Shown: piece by piece, positions 21,723-32,135 of the stretch
Layout of the letters: each line of letters opens with the position of its first letter
Numbering within the stretch: position 1 is the stretch's first letter
NCBI GenBank assembly: GCA_030760725.1
Contig: JASWHV010000003.1
Location: forward strand, 111,694,153-111,758,152
DNA from: Neostapfia colusana
Taxonomy: Eukaryota > Streptophyta > Magnoliopsida > Poales > Poaceae
Direction of reading: 5' to 3'
DNA: 64,000 nucleotides
Notes under the pieces: generated by a model
Databases searched by the model: none
What the model was told of the DNA's origin: nothing
Seen by the model: the letters and a program-made list of their open reading frames with translations, nothing else
Made by a program: the position numbers and the translations under genes

Positions 21723-21924
21723 CTGGGAAGAGAAGAGTTCTAATCTGATTGGACTTCGAATAAGAGTTTCATTCAAACTGCTTTTAGATCTTAACAACTC
21801 ATCCTAGACCGATTCGGTGCGGTAATATTGTGGAAATCGTGTCGGTTTCCTCCCGTACCGGTATTCCCATGCGTACAGAAGCAAAACCGCTTCAGAATCA
21901 CGTTACCTTCACAGCGGTGAGCTA

Positions 21925-22470
21925 TGGAAGCTCCACGTGTCCTGTGGGAACCTGGGCTCCCTTTCTCAAAGAGGTGGGCTCCGATTGCGCCACATGTCAG
22001 TTCCTGACTTCCCCTCTCTTCGGAGGTGGCTCCGGATGTGCCATGTGTCCTAACAGCGCCAGACTTCCTTTTTGCTTGGAGGCGAGCTTCGAGGTCGACA
22101 CGTGTTCATCAGCGTCGGACCTTCCGGAGGTGACACGTGTCCAATGAGACCGGACCTCCCAGAGGTGAGCTCCGAGAGTGACATGTGTCTCGCGGGGCCG
22201 GACCTCTCGAAGTGAGCTCCGAGAGCGACACGTGTCCCTTGTGGCAGGTCCTCTCTCCTTTCCGCAGTAAATAGCTCCACAGCCGACACGTGTCCTTCGG
22301 GACTGGCTTCGCCCCTCTGCAGAGGCTAGCTCCGGGGACAACACGTGTCCCACGGGGTCGGACCTCTCCCCTTTTGCAGGAATGAGCCTCGAGCCTGCCA
22401 CGTAGCCAGTTTAGCGGCGGACCCCTCCCCATTTGCGGAGATGAGCTCCGAACACGCCACATGGCCAGCA
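21925..22470 (-). repeat. Tandem ACGT-core enhancer-like array in U3 of element D
   Basis: Roughly eleven degenerate units of 45-60 bp each carry a (G/A)CACGTGTCC-like core plus a GAGCTCCGAG-like segment. Cores lie near 21936, 21990, 22040, 22099, 22132, 22183, 22229, 22285, 22341, 22398 and 22456. About six keep a perfect ACACGTGT or CCACGTGT. This is the binding core of plant bZIP and bHLH factors (G-box/ABRE). The array starts about 200 bp upstream of the TATA box. Confidence 0.75.
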
Positions 22471-22619
22471 AGCCGCGGGAGTTGTCTTCGGCGCTCTCCG
22501 TACACTGGAATTTGCTCTTTTTAGCTAACTTTTGATTCTTTCTCGAATTCAACTTATTTTAAAAGTGTTTTCTACATGAAACATGAATACATGCAGAACC
22601 CGAAAATGAGGGTGTCACA

Positions 22620-22633
22620 AATCTACCCCCCTT
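22620..22633 (-). other. Polypurine tract, element D
   Basis: On the minus strand AAGGGGGGTAGATT lies immediately upstream of the LTR start TGTGACACCC at 22619. It resembles the element A tract. Confidence 0.88.
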
Positions 22634-22649
22634 AAATTGAATCTTGCCC

Positions 22650-25600
22650 TCGAGATTCGTTAGTAGAGAATAGATGGGGAAACCCTATCTTGATATCTTC
22701 TTCATGCTCCCATGGGCTTCATCTTCCGTGTGAGGGCTCCATTGTACCTTGCACCAACGGATCACTTTGTTCCTTGTGACCCTTTCCTTTATGTCCAAAA
22801 TTCGGACGGGGTGTTCTGCATAGGTCAGATCCTCTTGAAGTTCAATCTCTTCCATCGGTACTTGCTCCTCTGGAACTCTCAAGCACTTCTTGAGCTGAGA
22901 TACATGAAACACGTCATGTACATCGGAGAGGTGCGTTGGGAACTCTAGTTGATAGGCTACTTATCCTAGCTTGTCCAAAATCTTAAACGGCCCGATGTAG
23001 CGAGGTGCTAGCTTGCCTTTGACAATGAAACGTCGTTGGCCTCGGATAGGCGATACCTTAAGGTATACGAAGTCTCCTACTTCGAAAGTCAACTTCCTTC
23101 GCCTATTGTCCGCATAGCCTTTCTGTCATGACTGAGCAGCCTTCAAGTTCTCTCGTATGGTTTGGACTTGCTTTTCAGCCTCTTGTAGCACTTCTGGTCC
23201 AAACACTTGGTTCTCTCCGGTCTCATTCTAAAACAGCGGTGTCCTACACCGTCTACCATATAATGCTTCGAAGGGCGACATCTTCAAGCTAGCTTGATAG
23301 CTGTTGTTATAGGAGAATTCGGTGTACGGTAAACTCCTATCCCAACTACGCCCATGTCTCAAGGCACAAGCTCTCAACATGTCCTCCAAAATTTGGTTTG
23401 TCCTTTCGGTTTGCCCATCGGTTTGAGGATGGTAGGCGGAGCTAAAATCCAGTCGTGTACCCATAGCCTTCTGCAGCTTCCTCCAAAATCTAGAGGTAAA
23501 CTGAGAACCCCGATCTGAGACTATCCTCTTCGGGACTCCATGGTGGCACACAATTTGCTCCATGTACAGCTCGGCTAGCTGTGCAACATTGTACACGGTC
23601 TTAACAGGAAGAAAATGAGCTGTTTTCATCAATCGGTCCACCATAACCCAGATTGAGTCATAACCCGATCGAGTACGTGGCAACCCGACGATGAAATCCA
23701 TACTGATATCTTCCCACTTCCACTTGGGTACCTTCAAGGGCTCCAACAGTCCAGCGGGTCTTTGATGTTCGGCCTTCACCCGTTGGCATGTGTCGCATAG
23801 GGCAACATATTCGGCTATGTCCCTCTTCATACCATCCCACCAATAACAGGTCTTCAGGTCCTTGTACATCTTGGTACTTCCGGGATGTATGGAATAAAGT
23901 GAGTCATGTGCCTCTTTTAATATCGTGTCGCGAATGTGCTTCAAGTTAGGCACACAAATCCTTTTTCCTAGCCAAAGCGTACCCCTGTCGTCTTCCTTGA
24001 AGTCCTTCTCTATTCCTTGTTGGATCCTTTCCTTGATCTCCTTGATCTCCTCATCCGTAGCTTGGCCATCTCTTATCTCTTGTTCCAATGATGAGTGGAG
24101 TTCCATCACTTCCATCTCTATCAAGAAACCGAGATGTAACCGTTCAAACTCCTTTCGTAGCTCGGGTGGTAGCTCCCGAACCGTAAGTTGGTGACATGCT
24201 CCCTTCCGGCTCAATGCATCGGCTACTACATTGGCCTTTCCGGGGTGATAGTTGATTCCAACATCATAATCCTTGATAAGTTTCAACCATCAACGTTGCC
24301 TCAAATTCAAATCCGTTTGAGTGAATATGTACTTGAGGCTTTTATGATCCGTATAGATCTCACATCGATGACTAAGGATATAATCTCCAAATCTTCAATG
24401 CATGCACCACGGCTGCTAGCTCCAAGTCATGTGTAGGGTAATTGTGCTCGTGCTTCTTGAGTTGTCTTGAGGCATAGGCTACCACTTGTCCTTCTTGCAT
24501 GAGCACACATCCAAGCCCTTGTCTGGATGTGTCACAATATATGTCAAAGTTCTTGCTTACATCCAGCAATACAGAAACCGGCGCTATGGTCAGCCTCTTC
24601 TTGAGCTCCTCAAAGCTTTCTTGGCACGCTGGTGTCCATTGGAAGGCTTTTCCCTTCGTTAGCAACTCCGTCATAGGCTTTGCTATCTTAGAGAAGTCAT
24701 TGATGAACCGGCGGTAGTATCCAGCCATCCAAAGAAAACTCCGAATATCCCTCACGTTTTGCGGTTGGTTCCACTTCAGAACATCTCCCACTTTTCCGGA
24801 ATCAACCGTTACTCCTTCCTTGGAGATGATGTGGCCTAGGAACGATATCTCCTTTAGCCAAAATTGACATTTGCTAAACTTGGCATACAACTGATGCTCT
24901 CACAGCTTCTGCAATGTCAATCTCAAGTGTTCTTCATGTTCCTCCTCACTTTTCGAATACACCATGATATCGTCAATGAAAACCACTACGAACTTGTCCA
25001 AGTACTCCATGAAAATTTTGTTCATGAGGTACATGAAGTATGCAGGTGCATTCGTTAACCCAAAAGACATCACGGTATATTCATACGAACCATACCGTGT
25101 TCGAAAGGCAGTCTTGGGTATATCGGGGGGCTTAATCTTCAGTTGGAAGTATCCCGACCGAAGATCAATCTTGGAGAACACTCGGGCTCCCTTCATCTGG
25201 TCGAACAGGTCCTCTATACGGGGCAGAGGGTTTTTGTTCTTGATCGTCACCTCGTTGAGAGACCTATAGTCCACGCACATCATTTGGGTTCCATCCTTCT
25301 TGTCTACGAAGAGCAAGGGGGCTCCCCATGGTGATGAACTTGGACGTATAAAACCCTTCTCTTTCTGCTCCTGGATTTGCTTCTTGAGCTCCATGAGTTC
25401 ATTGACGGGCATCCTATATGGTCTCTTTGCTATACGTGTGGTTCCGAGTAATAGGTCAATAGAAAACTCGATATCCCGGTCAGGTGGCATACCGAGAAGT
25501 TCTTCCGGGAACACGTCCGAAAATTCTAGAACCACCGGAATCCTGTCCAGGGTTGCTTCTTCGACGTGGTTCAACGTTGCCTTCTCGGTTGACGGTTGGG

Positions 25601-27146
25601 CTGACTCAAGCTCGATATGGGTACCGTGCTCGTTGGTCAACTGCACGCTCCTTTCAGCACATTGGATTACTCCGTTGTGCTTACTCAACCAATCCATTCC
25701 GAGTATTATGTCAAGCCCTTGGGAATCCAAGACAATGAGGTTGGCAAGGAAGTCTACCCCCCTTATATTAAGGTGTACTTTCAGACATACTATATTAGTC
25801 CTCATCTCTCCACCGGGAGAATTAACCAGCATAGTATATTTCAAGTGTGATACGGGTAGATTGTACTTGGCAACATAATTGGATGATATGAAGGAATTTG
25901 ATGCTCCAGAATCAAATAAGATGGTGGCTGGGTTATAGTTGACAAGGAACATACCAATTACGGCGTCCTCAGCCTGTTGCGGTTCCTCAGCAGAGACATG
26001 GTTCACATTGCCGCGAGCGTAGTTCTGCTGTCCACGGTTTCCTTGGTTGGCTCCTCCGTTTGGCCATGGGTTCTGCTTGGGACGTTGCCTTGCTGTCCAG
26101 GACCCCTCCTCGGGCACTGGCTCGCGAAGTGTCCCGTCTCCCCGCATGCAAAGCATGCCCTGTTGCCCACAGGAGCAGGTACGTTGGGGCGGGGGTTTTG
26201 AGCAGGAGCACCAACGTTGGGACGGGGCGCTGGAGGCAAAGGCACACGAGGTGCTTGCATGGCAGGGCGTTGCTGTGGTGGTTGATTTGGGCGAAAAGCA
26301 GGAGCGGGCGACCCGTACTGTGGTGCACCTAGGAGCATGTACCGAGGTCGTACGTTGCTCCCTTGTGGCTGGTATTGCATCTTCCTCTTGCCCTCTCGCT
26401 CGATCTCTCGGATCTTGCTTTCAACCACGGTAGCCTTGTCAACCAGCTTGTGGAAGCTCGCGTAGTCATTGTTGAGGAGCTGAACCTGGATCTCATTGTT
26501 CAATCCTCTCATGAACAGCTACTGCTTCCTCTTGTCTGAGTTGACATCTTCGGGGGTGTACTGGGACAGTTGTGTGAACTTGTTGAGGTACTCATTCACA
26601 CTTTTCTGTCCTTGGCGGAGACCTTCGAACTCCTGTCTCTTGAGCATCATTACACCCGCAGGGATGTAATGAGATCGGAAACTCTCCTTGAACTCAGTCC
26701 AAGTGATCGTCTCCGGGTCGACGTGAGCGGTTACAAAGGGCATCCCACCAGTCAGCGGCAGCTCCCATGAGTTGGTGCGACACAAAGAGAACTTTCTCTC
26801 TGTCATTGCACTGGACGATGGCAAGCTTCTTCTCCATGGACTTCAACCAATCGTCAGCCTCCATGGGGTCATTAGCTTGAGCAAAGGTGGATGGTTGAGT
26901 CCTCATGAACTCTCCCAGCCTGTTATGAGCCGGCGGTGGTGGCGGTGGTGCCGGAACAGGGTTGTTGTTATTGGCCTGCAGCTGACCCAAAGTTTGGACC
27001 ATGGTCTGCATAAGCTGATTCTGCATGGCCAACAACTGTTCCAGGTTGTTTTCACCAGCTCCGGGGTTGACAGGAACTTCATCAGGGCCATCCTCTTGGT
27101 TGCCACGGACGTTCCTTCCTTGGCGGCCGACATTTCCTCTCACAAT
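22650..27146 (-). pseudogene. gag-pol polyprotein of element D, heavily decayed
   Basis: Right to left: gag (27146-~26500, LHRLGEF-like segment then DWLKSMEKKLAIVQ), zinc knuckle CFACGETGHFASQC (~26150), protease ILFDSGASNSF (~25910), RT with FVVVFIDDIMVYS (~24970), RNase H VASRQLKKHEHNYPTHDLE (~24450), integrase zinc site (EAHDSLYSIHPG to CDTC), core (MDFIVGLP, SDRGSQF) and chromodomain-like tail (to ~22690). In-frame stops: TAG 26519-26521, TGA 24900-24902, TGA 24290-24292, TAG 23228-23230 and TGA 23127-23129, plus a TAA near 22960. Frameshifts lie near 26750, 26100, 24375 and 22700. The gag start after TCTCACAG reads ATT instead of ATG (27144-27146). Catalytic motifs are kept, so inactivation is by scattered stops and indels. 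Confidence 0.93.
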
Positions 27147-27414
27147 CTGTGAGAGAGAATGGAACAGAATAGAGGTTAGAAGGTTAGATCGATCCCTCCC
27201 TATCTATATGCATCAAGGTGGATCAGACTATATATATATCAGCCCATATGAGGATGTGAACAAGTGTCGAGGCATCTCACACCTCTTTCTACTTATGTGT
27301 GGATATGGACAACGCTTGAAACGTCCCACAACTCACACTAAGCACACAATTTCAAACAATCATCACAAAGGCTCACACAACTCCTATTCAAGGCCTTTTC
27401 AAATGGGGTCCTAT

Positions 27415-27930
27415 GGGTTTTAGGGTGATATCAATCTGTGACTTCACCCTATGTCAAGGTGGATTGGGTGATACGAATCTGTGATCCAACTATGGCTTCC
27501 TTTAGGCTTGCATCCTATGTCAAGGTGGTTCCCATGCCAATCTATGCATCCTAGACTTGCATCCTATGGGCAGCGTGGCTTTTAATCATCAATCTGTTAC
27601 TAGGGTGCGTCCTACAGTCAACGTGGCAGCTACCAATCTGTGATCATTCTGAGTTTATGTCCTACAGTCAACCGTGGTAGCTTGGCACCAATCTGTGGAT
27701 CGTACCAATCTGTGACTAGGCATGGTAGCTCTAACATCAATCTGTGACCTATCTGGCTGTGTGATCTATGATCAACCGTGGCAGGTTGATACCAATCTGT
27801 GTCCGATACCAATCTGTGTTTTCTATCTTGGTGTGTAACCTACCGTCAACCCGTGGCAGGTTGATTCCAATCTGTGGTTTCTATCTAGGTGTGTAATCTA
27901 CCCTCAACCGTGGCTCTGATACCAATCTGT
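27415..27930 (-). repeat. Degenerate minisatellite in element D leader, unit contains the PBS
   Basis: On the plus strand CCAATCTGTG-like segments recur about twelve times (near 27431, 27475, 27538, 27592, 27632, 27689, 27706, 27737, 27791, 27807, 27864, 27922). They alternate with a (T)CAACCGTGG(C/T)AG-like segment. The last unit is the real junction, CCGTGGCTCTGATACCAATCTGTGACG, which contains the PBS and the LTR end. The array thus repeats the U5-PBS junction into the leader. Confidence 0.8.
27911..27924 (-). other. Primer-binding site, tRNA-Met(i), element D
   Basis: On the minus strand TGGTATCAGAGCCA follows the LTR end GGGCGTCACA after GAT. It identifies the right-hand LTR as the 5' LTR. 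Confidence 0.94.
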
Positions 27931-28920
27931 GACGCCCTTAATTCTGTGGATAACCATGGAACCGAGAACTGATGCGTATGTGTGCCCAGGATGTTCATTT
28001 ATCATCCATAAACTGAATTTCAGAATATATATTACCACGAATGAACAAGGTTTATTACAATGTCTCATGAGTCTTGGACTCATGCTAACAGCAGAAGTCT
28101 TATCTAAGCAGCGGAAGTCTTTATTCTAGTGCGGAAGCAATCTAAGCAGCAGCAGCTCCATCTCTACTCCATCCCCACAGGCAAGGTTGAGGATAAATCA
28201 CACGCCTAATGCTCCACTTGGTCTTCATAGTATTCTTCCCTTGTTGCTGATGATGAAGTAATAATGCAAGTTTGAGTACAATGATGTACTCAGCAAGTGC
28301 GGGAAAATATGATATGTAGCTCACAGCAAGAAACATAATAAAAGTCTCATTGCAGAAAGCAAAGTTATTTCTCAAAACCACGATAAAACAATAACTTAAC
28401 CTTAAGTGAATGTAATCCCAAAATACCAACATACCTCCATTATGTCTCATTACTTCCCATGTCTGAACCAGACATTAATCTTTCTCAAATTTGCTCACGA
28501 ATACCTTCTCGTATTCGCTACCATCTCACGAATATCATCTCATATTCGCTACCATTTCATCTCATAAACAATTCCGTCTCACACCGAGACCAACCTCGTT
28601 GCCATAACTCAACAGTCATGCAACCAAGTCTTATCACCCGGACTCAACAGTCCTGAAAACGAAAACCATAACCAAAACCATACCATAACCATCCATAACC
28701 AAATCCATCCCAACTAATCATGTGGGTTTTCCAGGCGCTCGTGACCGTAAGCTCGGCTATCATGATAGTTTTAAGACTCTGCAGAGTTTGTACCACTTTA
28801 CCCACAAGTTTGTGATTTCGTCTCCCGTCGGCGACTGCAGAACCACCATTATACCAGTACACAACCGTCGGTGTATGGTCAAGAGATCACAAAATAGCCT
28901 TTACAAAGGGGTTACTAGAT
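27928..28920 (-). repeat. Truncated 5' LTR of element D
   Basis: 993 bp matching 19502 to about 20527 of the left LTR. It includes the distal exon-like frame but lacks U3, the TATA box and the first two thirds. It ends abruptly at 28920, where minus-strand protease-coding sequence of element E begins. Confidence 0.92.
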
Positions 28921-30589
28921 GTTAATCATCGAGAAACACATCCGGATATTCACGTACCATCGGAATGTCCTCTATCTTCATAATTTTCATGTGGTTCAAT
29001 GTTGCAATATGCTGCCGACTGGCGCCCAGAAATAATATATGAAGACCGTGCTGTGGGGAGTTGAGCTCAACGGTCCTAGAGCTGATGTTAAGAACTGCAT
29101 AGTGGTAATTCAACCACGACATCCTCAAAATGATGTCGATCTTCAGACCCTCAAGAATTATTAGAGTTGTGGGGTATATTCTACCCCCCAAACGTAGAGG
29201 CGCTCGGGAGACAACCTGGCTTGTGGTACTGCTGCCGCCGGGCAAAGATATAAGATATTGCCTCTTTGTAAAAGTTGTTTGGAGCTGATGTTGAGCCACA
29301 AAACATTGGCTAATGAAGTTGTGTGTGGCACTGGAATCGAAGAGAATTAACACCGATAGCTGATTCAGAGAAAACATCCCTGCTAACGTGGCTTCTCCTT
29401 CCAGAACATCATCCATCACTTTGTAGTGAATACTGCCCCTTGTCTGCCCTCCTTTCTGCAGATTTAGGTACGGGTCGTAATATTGCAAATATGATGACCC
29501 GCAGCCTTGAATTCCCTCCGGATAATACCTAGCGTAATGACCCATACGCCAACAATTGAAGCACGGATGTTTCTCCGGTTCTTCGCTGACTTGTGATTGG
29601 ATGCTAGGTACATATGGCTGCAGCGATGGAGCACAAACTACTGTCTGATGCTGCTGCTGTGGAGGTGGTGCAAGTTGTGGTACCTGACCAGCAATCAACC
29701 TCTGAGGAGTTGATCGTACAGGTGGCCTCCATCTTTCACCGGATGGCGTTCGATACACCAAACGGTATTTCTGAGGCACATAACTTGTGCTGGCCTGCTC
29801 GATCTCACTCATTTTTCTTTTCTCAGCTTGCCACTCGAGTGTCGGCTTCTCTTGGATGAGAGCCGCATTGACCATGTCGATGTAACTGCCATTGTTGAAC
29901 ACGGCCAACTTCTCCTGTAATATGGCACTCAGGCCATGAAATAATAAATCACACCGTTCCTCTTCTTTCGTCACATATTCGGGAGCATATTGGGTCAAAA
30001 GGTTAAACCTTCTGACATACTCAAGGACACTCATGTCCCCTTGCTTCAAGTTTAAAAATTCCTCCCGCTTTGCCTTGATAATACCTATCGGTATGTGACG
30101 AGTATGAAAGGCTTCACAGAATTCACTCCATTTTACTTGATGGCCCTCCAGAATGGTGGCAAGATGTTCAACCCACCAGTTTCCGGTGGCTCCATGAAGT
30201 TGTTGAGCGGCAAACATGGTCTTCTGATATTCGTTGCACTGGAATACTCCAAATTTGGACTCCATGACACGAAGCCACTGATCTGCTTCCACAGGTTCGG
30301 TAGCTTTAGTAAAGATTGGCGGCTGAATCGCCAAGAAATCCAGATAAGCGTTCCGAGGTGGAACGACTTGTTGCGTGTTCTGGAGTACGCCCTGCCGTAC
30401 CAAAGCATGGAGTAAGTGTGTGTTCTCTTGAGTTGCTTCTTGGAGTAGTCTGGTGTTCTATTGATTAGACTCGACAACTCGAGTCATAACATCCATCCAT
30501 CCTGTGGATGGTGGTTCCGACGGTGGAATAGATTCCTCACCGCCTCGGCGAGAACTCCCGGCCTTACTCCTAGAGCGAGTACGAACCAT
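28921..30589 (-). pseudogene. gag-protease of element E, truncated before RT
   Basis: The start ATG at 30587-30589 opens MVRTRSRSKAGSSRRGG. A TAG at 30458-30460 interrupts it; the frame then runs through retrotransposon gag (AQQLHGATGNWWVEHL, ~30200), a zinc knuckle with its last Cys replaced by Tyr (CFNCWRMGHYARYY, ~29550), and a protease whose DSG is DSS (LILFDSSATHNF, ~29330). It ends at VREYPDVFLDD, just before RT, at the junction with element D. RT, RNase H, integrase and 3' LTR are missing. Both protein-level losses and the stop fit G-to-A or C-to-T changes. The protein family is shared with element C gag. Confidence 0.92.
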
Positions 30590-32120
30590 ACTGCAAAAAT
30601 ACATTTCGAGATGAGTTAAACATGAAGTCAGCAGTATGTGAGACTAATGAAAACATGAATATGTCCAAAATTTATGAAAGCAGTAACAAAATCCATGTTT
30701 ACACAACTCCTTAGAGTAGGCATAGCTAACCAGACTTTCTGTACAGAACAGACCTTTATGCACTAACTCCAGATTTTGATCCAGTTAACAGCATTTTCGT
30801 ACCTCAAGTTTCATACCAAAGTTAAAGTTAACTTCATCATATTTCCAACGAGTATTCATATGCCTTCAGATCATCTATGGATCAAAAGTTATGATTTTCC
30901 AAAGTTGACAGAATTCCTGGATAAAATTTGCCAGCATCAACTTTGTATGTGGCTATTTTCATCACAGTTGTATATACAAATACAATAAGAATCTGAACAA
31001 ACTTTGAACTAAAACAATGTTGAAAATTTCATAAACTTTCCAACGGTGTATCATAGGCTCCTTAAGGATTTTTCTACAGAAAGTTATGGCTTAGAAACAG
31101 AAATGTCCAGAGAGGTTTTGCTGCTGTCCTGGTTCTGGACAGTTTACCTTCAACTGGACTTTCCACAAATTTAACCTGTGATTTTGCTCTGGAGGTCTAC
31201 AAAGAAGTTGTAGAGCACTTGAAAATATTTCCATAAATGTATCATACACCTTAATTGTATAAAGCTACTCAGAGTTATGCTCTATCCAATTCCAGCAAGA
31301 ATTCCTGCCGAAAACAAAGCACTCTGTTTGGAAATCTTTGAAGCCTAGTCATCCTCTCATTTGAATCTTAGCTCAAAATAAGAGTTCAGTAACTAATATT
31401 TGTTTCAAACTTCTATTTTTAGTTGAAAGTTAGTTCATGAGTCATATCTTCATAGGGAAGTGTTATTAAGTGTAGTACGGTGTCGATGCACCGTAAGAAT
31501 CATGTCAGTACTACGTTGCCTCACAGAAGAAAATCCTAACCAGGTTACACCGGAATAAACGTATCATAGGTGGCACTAAAACGGTTACTCGCAAATGTGT
31601 GCTACTCGTACAATGGTTTTGTGGTTAAACCTGCATAAATGACACACAATCATCAGGTTTGGCTGCACACCGAACCCGGTCCCAATACAGTTCGTACACC
31701 CGTCCGTCATCACTCGCACAGGTGTTCTCAAGACAAACACGCCTTGAGCTACGTGTTCACGTTACTAACCACATGATGGGGTCTACCATACTTGCCCATA
31801 GCATGCCAGGGAAGGGCGTTGCTCGAATACCCCAAACAACATGAAGAGTCGTAGAGGATACAAAAACTGGCCGGGTTACCTGCCACCCGTGAGGCTCCAC
31901 GCTTCAGCTTGTGCGCACTGGTTGACAGTGCTTACATGCACCACTTAAGACATAGAACGTCCCAAGATGCATGATTTTCCGACATAGCAAATAAGTTAGG
32001 TTGCCACCTTCATATTAGGCTAATATAGTAGTCCTTATGTGGGCCTAGTACTGTTTTCTCACCGTATCCTAAGTGTTTTGTCGTAATAAGATCCTTATTC
32101 CGTGCGCTACTACCTATGCG
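30590..32120 (-). other. Untranslated leader of element E
   Basis: 1.5 kb between PBS and gag without a supported gene. It is related to the element C leader (inverse orientation). Upstream of the gag ATG the minus strand reads TTTTTGCAGT, a 3' splice-site-like junction. Confidence 0.75.
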
Positions 32121-32132
32121 GCTCTGATACCA
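32121..32132 (-). other. Primer-binding site, tRNA-Met(i), element E
   Basis: TGGTATCAGAGC on the minus strand, three bases from the LTR end. It identifies 32136-36436 as a 5' LTR. Confidence 0.92.
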
Positions 32133-32135
32133 TGC

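Larger units (their letters stand above)
19502..22619 (-). repeat. 3' LTR of element D, 3,118 bp
   Basis: On the minus strand it starts TGTGACACCCTC at 22619 after the polypurine tract and ends GGGCGTCACA at 19502. It contains a tandem ACGT-core array in U3 (21925-22470), a TATA box (21714-21722) and two exon-like frames (21109-21192, 19814-19848). The first 993 bp from the left end correspond to the truncated copy at 27928-28920. Confidence 0.93.
19502..28920 (-). mobile_element. Element D: chromovirus with truncated 5' LTR
   Basis: Minus-strand order from right to left: 5' LTR fragment (27928-28920), PBS (27911-27924), repeat-rich leader, gag-pol (27146 to ~22650), polypurine tract (22620-22633) and complete 3' LTR (19502-22619). 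The left LTR and right fragment share the CACA/TGTGACGCCC end and about 1 kb of similar sequence with several indels, so insertion is not recent. The right LTR stops after GTTACTAGAT at 28920 where element E begins, with no target duplication or LTR terminus. The left flank is element C gag. The element was therefore truncated or rearranged after insertion. Confidence 0.93.
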
